Assembly: GCF_050433385.1 (NCBI RefSeq)
Contig: NZ_JBNPXI010000026.1
Location: forward strand, 1 to 55,747
Direction: 5' to 3'
DNA: 55,747 nt
From: Brassicibacter mesophilus
Lineage (GTDB): Bacteria > Bacillota > Clostridia > Tissierellales > Proteiniboraceae
Shown piece by piece: positions 26,468 through 34,594 of the stretch. Numbering within the stretch: position 1 is the stretch's first letter; every line of letters begins with the position of its first letter. The notes under the pieces are model-generated. The model was not told where the DNA came from. It saw only the letters and a list, made by a program, of their open reading frames with translations, and ran no database searches. Both the position numbers and the translations under genes were made by a program.

Positions 26468-26524
26468 AATGTATTTATTAAAAAAGTTACATATTTTTAA
26501 TTATATTAAATAGGGGGTATTTTG

Positions 26525-27295
26525 ATGTTTAAAAATGTAATTGTCAGAAGACCGAGTAAGTCATTGGTAAATGGTATCACATCATCTCCTGAATTAGGTA
26601 GACCAGATTATGTGTTAGCTCTAAAACAACATGATTCATATATTGAGGCTTTAAAGTCATGTGGAGTAGAAGTAACTGTGTTAGAAGCAAATGAGAGATA
26701 TCCTGACTCATGCTTTGTTGAAGATGTTGCGGTTGTTACCAAAAACTGTGCTATCATCACTAATCCAGGCGCTCCTACAAGAAAAGGAGAAGAAAAAGAA
26801 ATTATTGATGTAATAAAGAGATTCTATACTGAGGATAAAATAGAATATATTAAAGACCCTGGAACTCTAGAAGGTGGAGATATTATGATGGTTGGAGATC
26901 ATTTCTATATAGGTCTTTCCGCTAGAACTAACAAGGAAGGTGCTAGACAGTTTATTGAATCATTAGAAAAATATGATCTCACAGGCTCTGTAGTACCTTT
27001 AGAAAAAGTTCTTCATCTAAAAACTGGACTAGCTTATCTTGAAAACAACAATCTTCTCGTAGCTGGAGAATTTGTTACTAGTCCTATATTTGAAAATTTT
27101 AACAAGATTATAATTGATGAAAACGATAGCTATTCAGCAAACTGTATATGGATTAATAATAAGGTTCTAGTACCTTTTGGATATGAAAAAACACAAAAAG
27201 CTATTGAAAACGCCGGCTATGAGGTAATACTTGTTGATACCTCCGAATATAGAAAGCTTGATGGAGGTTTAAGCTGTTTATCCCTTAGATTTTAG
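26525..27295 (+). CDS. Dimethylarginine dimethylaminohydrolase-like enzyme (guanidino-modifying superfamily)
   Basis: A 256-residue amidinotransferase-superfamily hydrolase. Catalytic residues are visible: DSCFVED at 61-67, LEGGD at about 115-119, His164 in LHLKTGL, and the nucleophile Cys251 in GGLSCLSLRF at the C terminus. This order and length fit DDAH rather than the longer arginine deiminase. DDAH converts methylated arginines to citrulline plus amine; a related arginine or guanidine substrate is possible. The start is ATG 26525 after GGGGG. A terminator overlaps the stop codon. Confidence 0.88.
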   Translation: MFKNVIVRRPSKSLVNGITSSPELGRPDYVLALKQHDSYIEALKSCGVEVTVLEANERYPDSCFVEDVAVVTKNCAIITNPGAPTRKGEEKEIIDVIKRFYTEDKIEYIKDPGTLEGGDIMMVGDHFYIGLSARTNKEGARQFIESLEKYDLTGSVVPLEKVLHLKTGLAYLENNNLLVAGEFVTSPIFENFNKIIIDENDSYSANCIWINNKVLVPFGYEKTQKAIENAGYEVILVDTSEYRKLDGGLSCLSLRF

Positions 27296-27314
27296 TCTAA
27301 GGGATGGATTTTTT
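27280..27314 (+). terminator. Terminator of the DDAH-like gene
   Basis: A 10-bp stem ATCCCTTAGA/TCTAAGGGAT followed by GGATTTTTT. It contains the stop codon of the upstream gene and reaches the stop of the convergent flippase-like gene. Confidence 0.85.
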
Positions 27315-28341
27315 ACTCCTCTAGCACAAGTCTTCTTCTCTTCCTGACTAAATAATCTATAAGCGTAACTATTCCACATATGGATAGGCTTAAATAGTAG
27401 CTTATTATCCTCCATAAAAGCATTGCATATACTAAAAGATTGGCGCCAAAAAATACTTTAAATAGAACATAAAAACCTCCCTCTGAAGCACCAACTGTTC
27501 CAGGAGTAGGTATAAAAGATACTGTCATATACAAAAGAGACTGTATAGATATTATATCTACATAAGTAGCTTTCCCTAGCCCTAATGACAAGTAAATAAA
27601 ATAGGTTATACTAAAGTACAATGTCAGTTGTATGATGGTCATAATTGAAGCCCTAACTGTCATGCCCTTATTTTCTCTTATCTTTATTATGCTTTCTTCA
27701 TATTCAATAAGATGAGATTCTGCTTTTAATTTATACTTATCAATATCCTTAATAATTTTAATCTTATTAAGGAATTGCAATATCAGCATAGTAATTTTTT
27801 TAAGCAAACCTGGATTTAAAAATAGTATTAAAATAGTTATTAACCCAATAAAATTAAGCATTATTCCTATCACCATAAACGGCAATGCAGTTTTTATCCT
27901 TGTATACACAAAGCTTAGTCTAAGAATAAACATAATAATTGAATACAATGTCACTATTATTTGGTATATTATAAACTTTTCAATTAGAATAGATGTCGCC
28001 TTGCCTATAGGTATAGAGTCGTTCACCATAGAATAAACTTGAGCAGGCTGCCCACCACTAGAAAATGGAGTTATTAGACTGTAATATTGACCTATCATAG
28101 TGAATTTTAATGATTGAATAATATTATTTTTTATATTAAGCATTTTTGATATATTTGTAATTATCAACGCATCAAACACCCAATAGCCTATCATACATAA
28201 AAATGCTAGCAAAAGGTATCCCTTGTTTGTCTTAGTCAGTAATCCTGGTAACCTATATATATCACTTGAAGAAGCTATCATCCATACTGTTATGCCAACA
28301 AGTGAGAGTAGTACTATATAATTAATTAGCTTCTTTTTCAT
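27313..28341 (-). CDS. Lysylphosphatidylglycerol-synthase-type transmembrane protein (UPF0104)
   Basis: A 342-residue membrane protein with about eight helices, of the LPG_synthase_TM family (PF03706) that also covers MprF's flippase half and archaeal AglD. TPFSSGGQPAQVYSM and PTPGTVGASEGGFYVLF are the conserved family motifs. There is no soluble lysyl-transfer domain, so lipid or glycolipid flipping is more likely than aminoacylation. It is the last gene of a five-gene minus-strand operon with two glycosyltransferases, a deacetylase and YkoP. Confidence 0.85.
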   Translation of the reverse strand: MKKKLINYIVLLSLVGITVWMIASSSDIYRLPGLLTKTNKGYLLLAFLCMIGYWVFDALIITNISKMLNIKNNIIQSLKFTMIGQYYSLITPFSSGGQPAQVYSMVNDSIPIGKATSILIEKFIIYQIIVTLYSIIMFILRLSFVYTRIKTALPFMVIGIMLNFIGLITILILFLNPGLLKKITMLILQFLNKIKIIKDIDKYKLKAESHLIEYEESIIKIRENKGMTVRASIMTIIQLTLYFSITYFIYLSLGLGKATYVDIISIQSLLYMTVSFIPTPGTVGASEGGFYVLFKVFFGANLLVYAMLLWRIISYYLSLSICGIVTLIDYLVRKRRRLVLEE

Positions 28342-28342
28342 A

Positions 28343-28885
28343 TTAATCGCCTTTCTTATAGTTTAATCTGTCTAATACCTGAGACTTAGATATCCAGCAT
28401 TCCTTAGGTATTCTAAAGCCTTTATTTGTTTTCGCCTTGCTTTTTCCATATGATAATTTCAAAATATTTTCCCATATCCTTATAAAGATTTTCTTAGACT
28501 TATCTCTAATTTCTATAATTGTAAATCCTTTTCTTGAAGCTATTGGATAAAGTAGTGTCACTCCATAGTACGCTTTAATATCTCTATATTTGTCTATATT
28601 AGATATAGCTTGTGAAAGATCGTAAAGTTCTTCTTCTAGTATTGAATAAAGGGTACTAAGATCATTCTTTATCTTGCCTACTTTTAAATTATCTATGTGA
28701 AGCTCAGCTACTTGATCACCTTTTATTATAATTGTTCCATCTGCAAGCTTCAAATCCTCATCTTTATAAGTATGAGGATTTATATATATCATTTTCTTAG
28801 TGGAATTAGGTATATACTCCCATCCGTTTAGTTTTACTATGGTTTTATCTATCTTAATAAACAGAGCTTTAAACAGTTTGTTCAC
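28343..28885 (-). CDS. ykoP: YkoP-like protein
   Basis: A 180-residue protein similar in layout to B. subtilis YkoP, of unknown function. It has no membrane segment; the core includes LADGTIIIKGDQVAELHIDN and YYGVTLLYPIASRKGFTIIEI. It starts with GTG 28883-28885 inside the end of the deacetylase gene (17-base overlap) and stops one base before the flippase-like gene, so it is tightly coupled to both. In Bacillus, ykoP also neighbours a glycosyltransferase gene, which supports a role in envelope glycolipid or glycopolymer assembly. Confidence 0.7.
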   Translation of the reverse strand: MNKLFKALFIKIDKTIVKLNGWEYIPNSTKKMIYINPHTYKDEDLKLADGTIIIKGDQVAELHIDNLKVGKIKNDLSTLYSILEEELYDLSQAISNIDKYRDIKAYYGVTLLYPIASRKGFTIIEIRDKSKKIFIRIWENILKLSYGKSKAKTNKGFRIPKECWISKSQVLDRLNYKKGD

Positions 28886-29576
28886 TTTTCACACCGCCCA
28901 GCTTTTCATCAACAGTGACAAATGTATAACCTTGGCTTTTAATAATAGGTATTATTTCTCTCAATGCTCGTATAGTTCTTTCTGGTGCTTTATCGGCACC
29001 ATTACTATCGTGAAGAACTATTATGTCTCCTGATTTAACATTATCTGCTATTCTATCTCTTATTTGTTCAGCAGTAGAACTACTACTCCAATCTTTAGCC
29101 TCTATAGACCATAATATTGTTTTTAGATTGTTTCTTTCTGCATAATATTGTGTAAGAAGATTAAATGTTCCCCAAGGTGGCCTAAAAAATTTAACACGCT
29201 GTCCTAAATTTTCTAATGCTCTGACGGACTGTTCAAAATCCTTCTTGGTCTGCCATGGTAAACTGAGCCATGCACTCTTATGTTTTAACGAATGCAGTCC
29301 CACACTATGTCCTTCAGATATAATCCTCATATATATATCTTTATTTGTTTTAGCTTTATCTGCTACAAGAAAAAATGTTGCCTTTATCTCATGTTCTTTT
29401 AGTAAATCTAATAGTAGAGGTGTGTACTTGCTGTCTGGTCCATCATCAAATGTAAGTGCTATTTCATTCTTACCATTTATATGTTTTATAACTTTATTTG
29501 ACTTATTTCTATAGTAATAATTAGGTAGTATAGAATATATTATAAATGCTATGATAATTAAAATAGTGATCCACAA
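28869..29576 (-). CDS. Membrane-anchored polysaccharide deacetylase (NodB/CE4)
   Basis: A 235-residue CE4 deacetylase. An N-terminal helix (3-20) anchors it. Motif 1 TFDDGPD is at 42-48 (base Asp and metal Asp), motif 2 HSLKH supplies metal His95 and His99, motif 3 FRPPWGTFN, and motif 4 IIVLHDSNG. These enzymes remove N-acetyl groups from GlcNAc polymers such as peptidoglycan. The start is TTG 29574-29576 after AAAGGA. The neighbours suggest the substrate is a surface glycan or glycolipid made by the two upstream glycosyltransferases. Confidence 0.93.
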   Translation of the reverse strand: MWITILIIIAFIIYSILPNYYYRNKSNKVIKHINGKNEIALTFDDGPDSKYTPLLLDLLKEHEIKATFFLVADKAKTNKDIYMRIISEGHSVGLHSLKHKSAWLSLPWQTKKDFEQSVRALENLGQRVKFFRPPWGTFNLLTQYYAERNNLKTILWSIEAKDWSSSSTAEQIRDRIADNVKSGDIIVLHDSNGADKAPERTIRALREIIPIIKSQGYTFVTVDEKLGGVKSEQTV

Positions 29577-29590
29577 TTTATATCAGTCCT

Positions 29591-30763
29591 TTAATTGATT
29601 TTAAGATATTCCTTTTCCTCTGGCATAAAGTAATTTTGTCTTCTATTAGAATAGTATAAATCTAATATTGCTTTCGAAAGCATTTTCATGTCTACGTGCT
29701 TACTTAGGTTTATCGCACTTAAATATAACCTATTTCTGTAATTTTTGTCGTATAATACCCTATTTATCTCTTTTTTAAGCTCATATATATTATAAGCAAT
29801 ACTGCCTAATCCTTTATCTACTATAAACTTTGCGTTCTCTATTTCTTGCCCTAAAGATGGATTAAAAACTATCATAGGTAGATGTGATGTAATAGCTTCA
29901 AATAATGTAACTCCACCAGACTTTGAGACTAACAAGTTTGAGATTTTCATATATTCAGCTACATTGTCTGTATACTCTATTGGTATTATATTCTCTAAGT
30001 CGCTATATTCTTTTAGAGCATTATAAAGCTCTACATTTTTCCCGGTCAATATCATGGTTTTAGTATCCTTTAACTCATTTAACCATATATAAAATTCTTT
30101 TTCTTCTGGTAATATTCCCATTCCTCCACCCATCATCAATACAACAAAATCTTCATCACTTATATTAAATGCATTTAATAGCCAGCTATTTTCTTGTCTG
30201 TTAAAAAACTGAGCTCTAACTGGGATACCTGTAGGACATATTATTTGTTTACTAATTCCTTTTTTTATAAGCTTTTTTTTTGTTTCGTTATTAGCAACAA
30301 AATACATATTAGTATTTGGATGAATCCATTCCCAGCTATCTACTACATCTGTAATACAAGTAACTAAGGGAATAGTTGAATGATACTTCTCTTTATATTT
30401 TGATATGAAGCCTGAGCACACAGGAAATGTTGATATAATGACTCTTGGATCTATTGAAGAAATATAGCTTGATATTTTGGGCAAATATAAATTATATATT
30501 ATATCATCAACTTGAGAATATTCACTATAATTCTTTTTATAATAAAAGTGATTATATAATCTGCTATTTCTTGATATCAATACTTCATAGCCTTTATACA
30601 TGCTTTTATATATCTTTGGATTCATCAATTGAAACATGTCTACTATTTCTACGTTTAGGTTGCTCTCTATTGTTCCTATATGATCTTTAATAGCCTGTGC
30701 CACAGATATATGTCCCGAACCAAATGTAGCAGTCAATATTAAAATGTCTACGCTAGCTTTCAT
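29591..30763 (-). CDS. MGDG synthase-family glycosyltransferase (second of pair)
   Basis: A 390-residue GT28-type enzyme: LILTATFGSGHISVAQAIKDH is the acceptor-lipid loop of monogalactosyldiacylglycerol synthase / UgtP proteins, and the C-terminal NLLVSKSGGVTLFEA...NPSLGQEIENA is the UDP-sugar site. It likely glycosylates diacylglycerol or a related lipid at the membrane face. It overlaps the preceding glycosyltransferase by 11 bases, so both are made together. It is a divergent paralogue rather than a recent duplicate. Confidence 0.87.
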   Translation of the reverse strand: MKASVDILILTATFGSGHISVAQAIKDHIGTIESNLNVEIVDMFQLMNPKIYKSMYKGYEVLISRNSRLYNHFYYKKNYSEYSQVDDIIYNLYLPKISSYISSIDPRVIISTFPVCSGFISKYKEKYHSTIPLVTCITDVVDSWEWIHPNTNMYFVANNETKKKLIKKGISKQIICPTGIPVRAQFFNRQENSWLLNAFNISDEDFVVLMMGGGMGILPEEKEFYIWLNELKDTKTMILTGKNVELYNALKEYSDLENIIPIEYTDNVAEYMKISNLLVSKSGGVTLFEAITSHLPMIVFNPSLGQEIENAKFIVDKGLGSIAYNIYELKKEINRVLYDKNYRNRLYLSAINLSKHVDMKMLSKAILDLYYSNRRQNYFMPEEKEYLKIN

Positions 30764-31898
30764 ACACCATTCCCCATTTGAAACTATATTGATTAATAAG
30801 TTTGTCAGACAGCTTGACTATATTTTCTATTGAATATGTATTAGATATTTCCTTCATTTTTTCTTTCATTTTATCTAATACTTCTGGATTTTGAACAATA
30901 TAATCAATTATATAATTAATATCTTTTATATAATTAACTCTAATAGCTACATTGTACTTTGCTAGAAAATCAGCATTTTCTTCTTCTTGACCCGGTATAA
31001 AGTAAGGTATTATCATAGGCACATTCTTTACTATAGCTTCAGAAACTGTTAATCCCCCAGGCTTTGTAATTATAATATCTGATATATCCATTAGCTGAGG
31101 TATTTCTTTTGTAAATCCATACACTATAATTTCTTTATTCTTAAAATTGTCCATATAGTTCTTTTCAATTTCATATTTTAAGATATTGTTATTGCCACAT
31201 ACAACAATAATTTTTATTGCATTTTCATTCACAACTAAATTGTTGAGAACTTTTTTCATGGCTTTCACGCCCATACTTCCACCCATTAGAAGAATTGTTA
31301 ATCTACTATGTAAATTATGAGATTTTATGCTATTAATATTTTCTTTCTCAAGAAACTCTCTTCTAATCGGTATCCCATATGGGTATATCTTTTGCTCAGA
31401 AATGCCTCTGTTTATAAGACTCTGACTAGTATAATAGCTTGCAGTTATGTACGCATCTACATAGCTATTTACATAAGTCTGATGGGCTTGATAGTCTGTT
31501 ACTATAGATATAAAAGGTATTTTAATTAATTCATTTGCTTTCATGTATCCTATTACATTTACAATAAAGGGATGAGTACCTATTATTAAATCTGGCTTAT
31601 TTTCTATAATTAACTGATATATCTTGTTATAATGTAATTTTGTAATTAGTCTAGTAACTCTTCTATTAACTCTTTTCTTATCACTAAGCTTATAAAGACC
31701 ACCGTACATTTTAGGCAGAGAGGTAGCTAAAATCCTGTAGCCATCAGATATCAATGTGTCTAGTAGTTTACTTGTTTCCTTAAGTACATCAAGCTTTATA
31801 ACCTCATAACCATATGACTTAAACTCATTTTCTAATGATTTAGCGGCTTGATTATGTCCTCCCCCTGTTGAAGCTGTAAAAATAAGAACTCGCTTCAC
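30753..31898 (-). CDS. MGDG synthase-family glycosyltransferase (first of pair)
   Basis: A 381-residue GT28-type glycosyltransferase beginning VLIFTASTGGGHNQAAKSLENEF, the glycine-rich acceptor loop of UgtP/MGDG synthases. The donor site is DIIITKPGGLTVSEAIVKNVPMIIP with PGQEEENADFL. It heads the envelope operon (two glycosyltransferases, deacetylase, YkoP, flippase-like protein). Consecutive action of two glycosyltransferases would build a disaccharide glycolipid. A strong AAGGAGGTAATAATA leader precedes the ATG. The 235 bases upstream (31899-32133) are AT-rich and hold only its presumed promoter. Confidence 0.88.
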   Translation of the reverse strand: MKRVLIFTASTGGGHNQAAKSLENEFKSYGYEVIKLDVLKETSKLLDTLISDGYRILATSLPKMYGGLYKLSDKKRVNRRVTRLITKLHYNKIYQLIIENKPDLIIGTHPFIVNVIGYMKANELIKIPFISIVTDYQAHQTYVNSYVDAYITASYYTSQSLINRGISEQKIYPYGIPIRREFLEKENINSIKSHNLHSRLTILLMGGSMGVKAMKKVLNNLVVNENAIKIIVVCGNNNILKYEIEKNYMDNFKNKEIIVYGFTKEIPQLMDISDIIITKPGGLTVSEAIVKNVPMIIPYFIPGQEEENADFLAKYNVAIRVNYIKDINYIIDYIVQNPEVLDKMKEKMKEISNTYSIENIVKLSDKLINQYSFKWGMVYES

Positions 31899-32133
31899 TA
31901 TTATTACCTCCTTGAATTTTAAACCATATATTATGATAATAATTTCTTGTAGTTGAAGATTATCTCATTTTTAATATCATATATAATATATAGACTGATA
32001 TTTGTATAATTTTACTTCACTTTATGGTAACAAATGCTATTTAATATAAATCTTTAGTATACATTCAGATTAACATATAAAAGTTAAATCTAGCTTAGAA
32101 ATTTATTAAGTTTTTCTTAAATAGTTTTTGCAT

Positions 32134-32183
32134 ATACAAAAAAACAAGTCCGATTTATTGAAACACAATAATCAAACTTGTTT
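32134..32183 (-). terminator. Terminator of the amidohydrolase gene
   Basis: A long stem (32142-32160 with 32166-32183, G-U wobbles and one bulge) whose minus-strand 3' side runs into seven T residues. It follows the amidohydrolase stop at 32231. Confidence 0.8.
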
Positions 32184-32230
32184 TCTTGTACATTATAATC
32201 TTTTTTTGTGTTTTGATAATATAACATTAA

Positions 32231-33466
32231 TTAGAAATAAGTGACTACATTTCTTTTTGTACTTGCCACAATCTTACCTTTTCTAATAACATATAATCTA
32301 TCAGGTTGGATCCTTATTGCATCAGCTTCATTCTCGACATCTAAAACAACTATATCTGCTCTTTTACCTATATTTATTCCATAGTCATCTAATCTTAATA
32401 TTTTAGCAGAGTTCTCTAATGGCATATTAAATACAGTGTTTATTTCATTTGACATACTCATCTGTGCAGCATGTGCAACGATTAAACCTACCTCGAGCAT
32501 ATCTGCTTTTCCAAAAGGATAAAACGTATCTTTAATACAGTCTTGACCATATGCAATGTTAATTCCTCTACTCAATAGCTCTTTTACTCTTGTTATACCT
32601 CTTCTTATTGGCTGTTTATCATTTCTTCCTTGAAGCATCAAGTTCGTAACTGGATTAGTAATCATATGAATTCCAGCTTCTTTTACTTTATCCATAACAT
32701 ATTGAGCATAATGCTCATCATATGCAGCTAATGCACAAGTATGACCAGCTGTCACTCTTCCTTGGTACCCTCTTTTCATAGTTTCATCTGCAACCATTTC
32801 CAATGTCCTATAAAAAGGGTCATCTGATTCATCTACATGCATATCTATATCCGCATCATACTTTTGAGCAATATCAAAAACTATTTGTACATGCTTTCTA
32901 CTATCATCTGGAGTGTTTTCATTAGCTGGCATTCCTCCAACTACATCAGCACCCATTTCCATAGCCTTCCACATCAATTCTTCGCATCCTATGTCTTTTA
33001 TTATTCCTTCTTGAGGGAATGCAACTATTTGTAAATCTACTAAATCAGAGTATATTTCTTTTGCTTTTAAAAGACCTTCTATAGGCAGTAGTCCTCCAAT
33101 TGTATCAACATCAGCATGAGTTCTCATCCTTGTAGTTCCATTAATTAATCCTGTTTTAATTATCTTACCTGCTCTTTCAACAATATCATCTACTGTGTAT
33201 CTAGCTTTTTTCTCCCATATAATCTCGATAGCTTCCTTCAGTGTCCCAGATTCGTTAGACCTTACTACATCATTGATTAATGTCTTGTCTAAGTGAATAT
33301 GTGGGTCAATAAATGCTGGAATAGTTAACTTGCCATATACATCAATTTCTTTTTCAGCTTTAGCTGATATTTTTTCCTCTAACACTACAATCTTACCATC
33401 TTTTATCCCTATGTCTGTAAGATTTTCTTTTTCTCTCAATCTTGCATTTCTTATAATTAGTTCCAT
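32231..33466 (-). CDS. Cytosine deaminase-like metal-dependent amidohydrolase
   Basis: A 411-residue amidohydrolase of the CodA branch. Metal ligands are visible: H56 and H58 in DPHIHLDK, the HVDES block near residue 210, TAGHTCAL near 240 and YGQDCIKD near 310 (metal Asp). CodA deaminates cytosine to uracil. Here the HVDESDDP substrate loop is conserved, but related enzymes act on creatinine, isocytosine or N-substituted triazines, so the substrate is open. The start is ATG behind AAGGGGG. It is likely controlled by the IclR regulator encoded just upstream; a palindrome lies before the start. Confidence 0.8.
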   Translation of the reverse strand: MELIIRNARLREKENLTDIGIKDGKIVVLEEKISAKAEKEIDVYGKLTIPAFIDPHIHLDKTLINDVVRSNESGTLKEAIEIIWEKKARYTVDDIVERAGKIIKTGLINGTTRMRTHADVDTIGGLLPIEGLLKAKEIYSDLVDLQIVAFPQEGIIKDIGCEELMWKAMEMGADVVGGMPANENTPDDSRKHVQIVFDIAQKYDADIDMHVDESDDPFYRTLEMVADETMKRGYQGRVTAGHTCALAAYDEHYAQYVMDKVKEAGIHMITNPVTNLMLQGRNDKQPIRRGITRVKELLSRGINIAYGQDCIKDTFYPFGKADMLEVGLIVAHAAQMSMSNEINTVFNMPLENSAKILRLDDYGINIGKRADIVVLDVENEADAIRIQPDRLYVIRKGKIVASTKRNVVTYF

Positions 33467-33528
33467 AATAAATCCCCCTTGTAGTAATATTATTAATTTA
33501 AAAGCTTGTTTTTGATGATTATATTTTT

Positions 33529-33551
33529 ATATTTTCATATTATGAAAATAT
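33529..33551. promoter_or_regulatory. Perfect 10+10 palindrome upstream of the amidohydrolase (candidate IclR operator)
   Basis: ATATTTTCAT-ATT-ATGAAAATAT, centred about 74 bases before the amidohydrolase start, between that gene and the IclR gene. IclR-family proteins bind short palindromes near target promoters. AT-rich background makes chance palindromes commoner. Confidence 0.45.
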
Positions 33552-33642
33552 AGTTTCATATAATCGGATCATAATTCTAGTATTCTATACAGTATTTAAA
33601 ATTCCTCCCACATTTCTTGGAAAATTATTGTATTTAGGTAAA

Positions 33643-33676
33643 CAAAAAGGCTTTATTCCTTTATAGAATAAAACCT
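33643..33676 (-). terminator. Terminator of the IclR gene
   Basis: AGGCTTTATTC (33648-33658) pairs with GAATAAAACCT (33666-33676) with one wobble; the minus strand continues TTTTTG. It overlaps the IclR stop codon. Confidence 0.8.
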
Positions 33677-34457
33677 AATAGTAAAAGTCTGTTAATTTTT
33701 TTGATATGTCTTTACTCTTTTCTTTTAATATGTTAGCAGTTTCCTTCATTTTTTCATCTGTTAGCCTTGTATTAGGCCCAGTAACAACCATTACTGCTAT
33801 AACTTTCTCTTCCATGTTAAATATTGGAACTGCTACTGCATTAATCTGTTCTTCATACTCTTCAATCTCTATTGAATACCCTTTCTCTTTAATATCCTTA
33901 AGCTCTTTTAATAGCTCTTGTTTATTTGTTATTGTATTCTTACAATAGCTTAATAACTTGGTTTCCATATACAGCTTGTCTATTTCATCAATGCTCATAT
34001 AAGCTAAAAAAGCTTTACCTGTAGCAGTACAATGCAAAGGTATATTTCTTCCTACCTGTAAAAATGCTCTTAGTGTTTTAGAGGTCTCTTTTCCTATAAC
34101 ACATATAGCTTGATTTTTGCTCTTAATAAATAAGCTGGTTGTTTCTCCGACAACCTCAACTATTTCCTCTAAGTCTTCGCTTGCTTTAAAAAAGTATCTT
34201 TCTATTTTATCAAATTCCAATAATGAGTTGAGCACTTTTGAACCTAGGTTATATTTCTTAGTTATAGTGTTTTGACTTACAAAACCTTCATACATCATAG
34301 TTTTTAATATATGGTGAACAGTACTAGTATTGTACCCTAATTCTTGCTGTAGCTCTTTAATACTAACTTCTTGAGGTGATGTAAGTATATAATGTAATAT
34401 TTTCAAGCTCTTTTGAACTGATTTAATTATACTACTGCTATCGTTGTTTTCTTGCAA
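33675..34457 (-). CDS. IclR-family transcriptional regulator
   Basis: A 260-residue regulator. The N-terminal winged helix-turn-helix (about residues 14-70: SLKILHYILTSPQEVSIKELQQELGYN then STVHHILKTMMYEGFV) is followed by the IclR effector domain (GRNIPLHCTATGKAFLAYM, and a C-terminal AVMVVTGPNTRLT). The start is TTG 34455-34457 after AAAGGAG. It is adjacent to and upstream of the amidohydrolase on the same strand, so it is its probable regulator. Confidence 0.92.
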   Translation of the reverse strand: MQENNDSSSIIKSVQKSLKILHYILTSPQEVSIKELQQELGYNTSTVHHILKTMMYEGFVSQNTITKKYNLGSKVLNSLLEFDKIERYFFKASEDLEEIVEVVGETTSLFIKSKNQAICVIGKETSKTLRAFLQVGRNIPLHCTATGKAFLAYMSIDEIDKLYMETKLLSYCKNTITNKQELLKELKDIKEKGYSIEIEEYEEQINAVAVPIFNMEEKVIAVMVVTGPNTRLTDEKMKETANILKEKSKDISKKLTDFYY

Positions 34458-34543
34458 TTTTGAATCTCCTTTCTTAAATGAAGTTATTAATAGCTATTAT
34501 CTAGTTTATCATATCACTTACGTTGACAGTAATCTACCTATAA

Positions 34544-34580
34544 TTAAAACTCCCTTCAGATTGTAAATATCTAAAGGGAG
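34544..34580 (-). terminator. Terminator of the SLH 5'-nucleotidase gene
   Basis: CTCCCTTCAGAT (34550-34561) with ATCTAAAGGGAG (34569-34580), one wobble, followed on the minus strand by TTTTAAT. Confidence 0.8.
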
Positions 34581-34594
34581 CTTGATATTCTATT

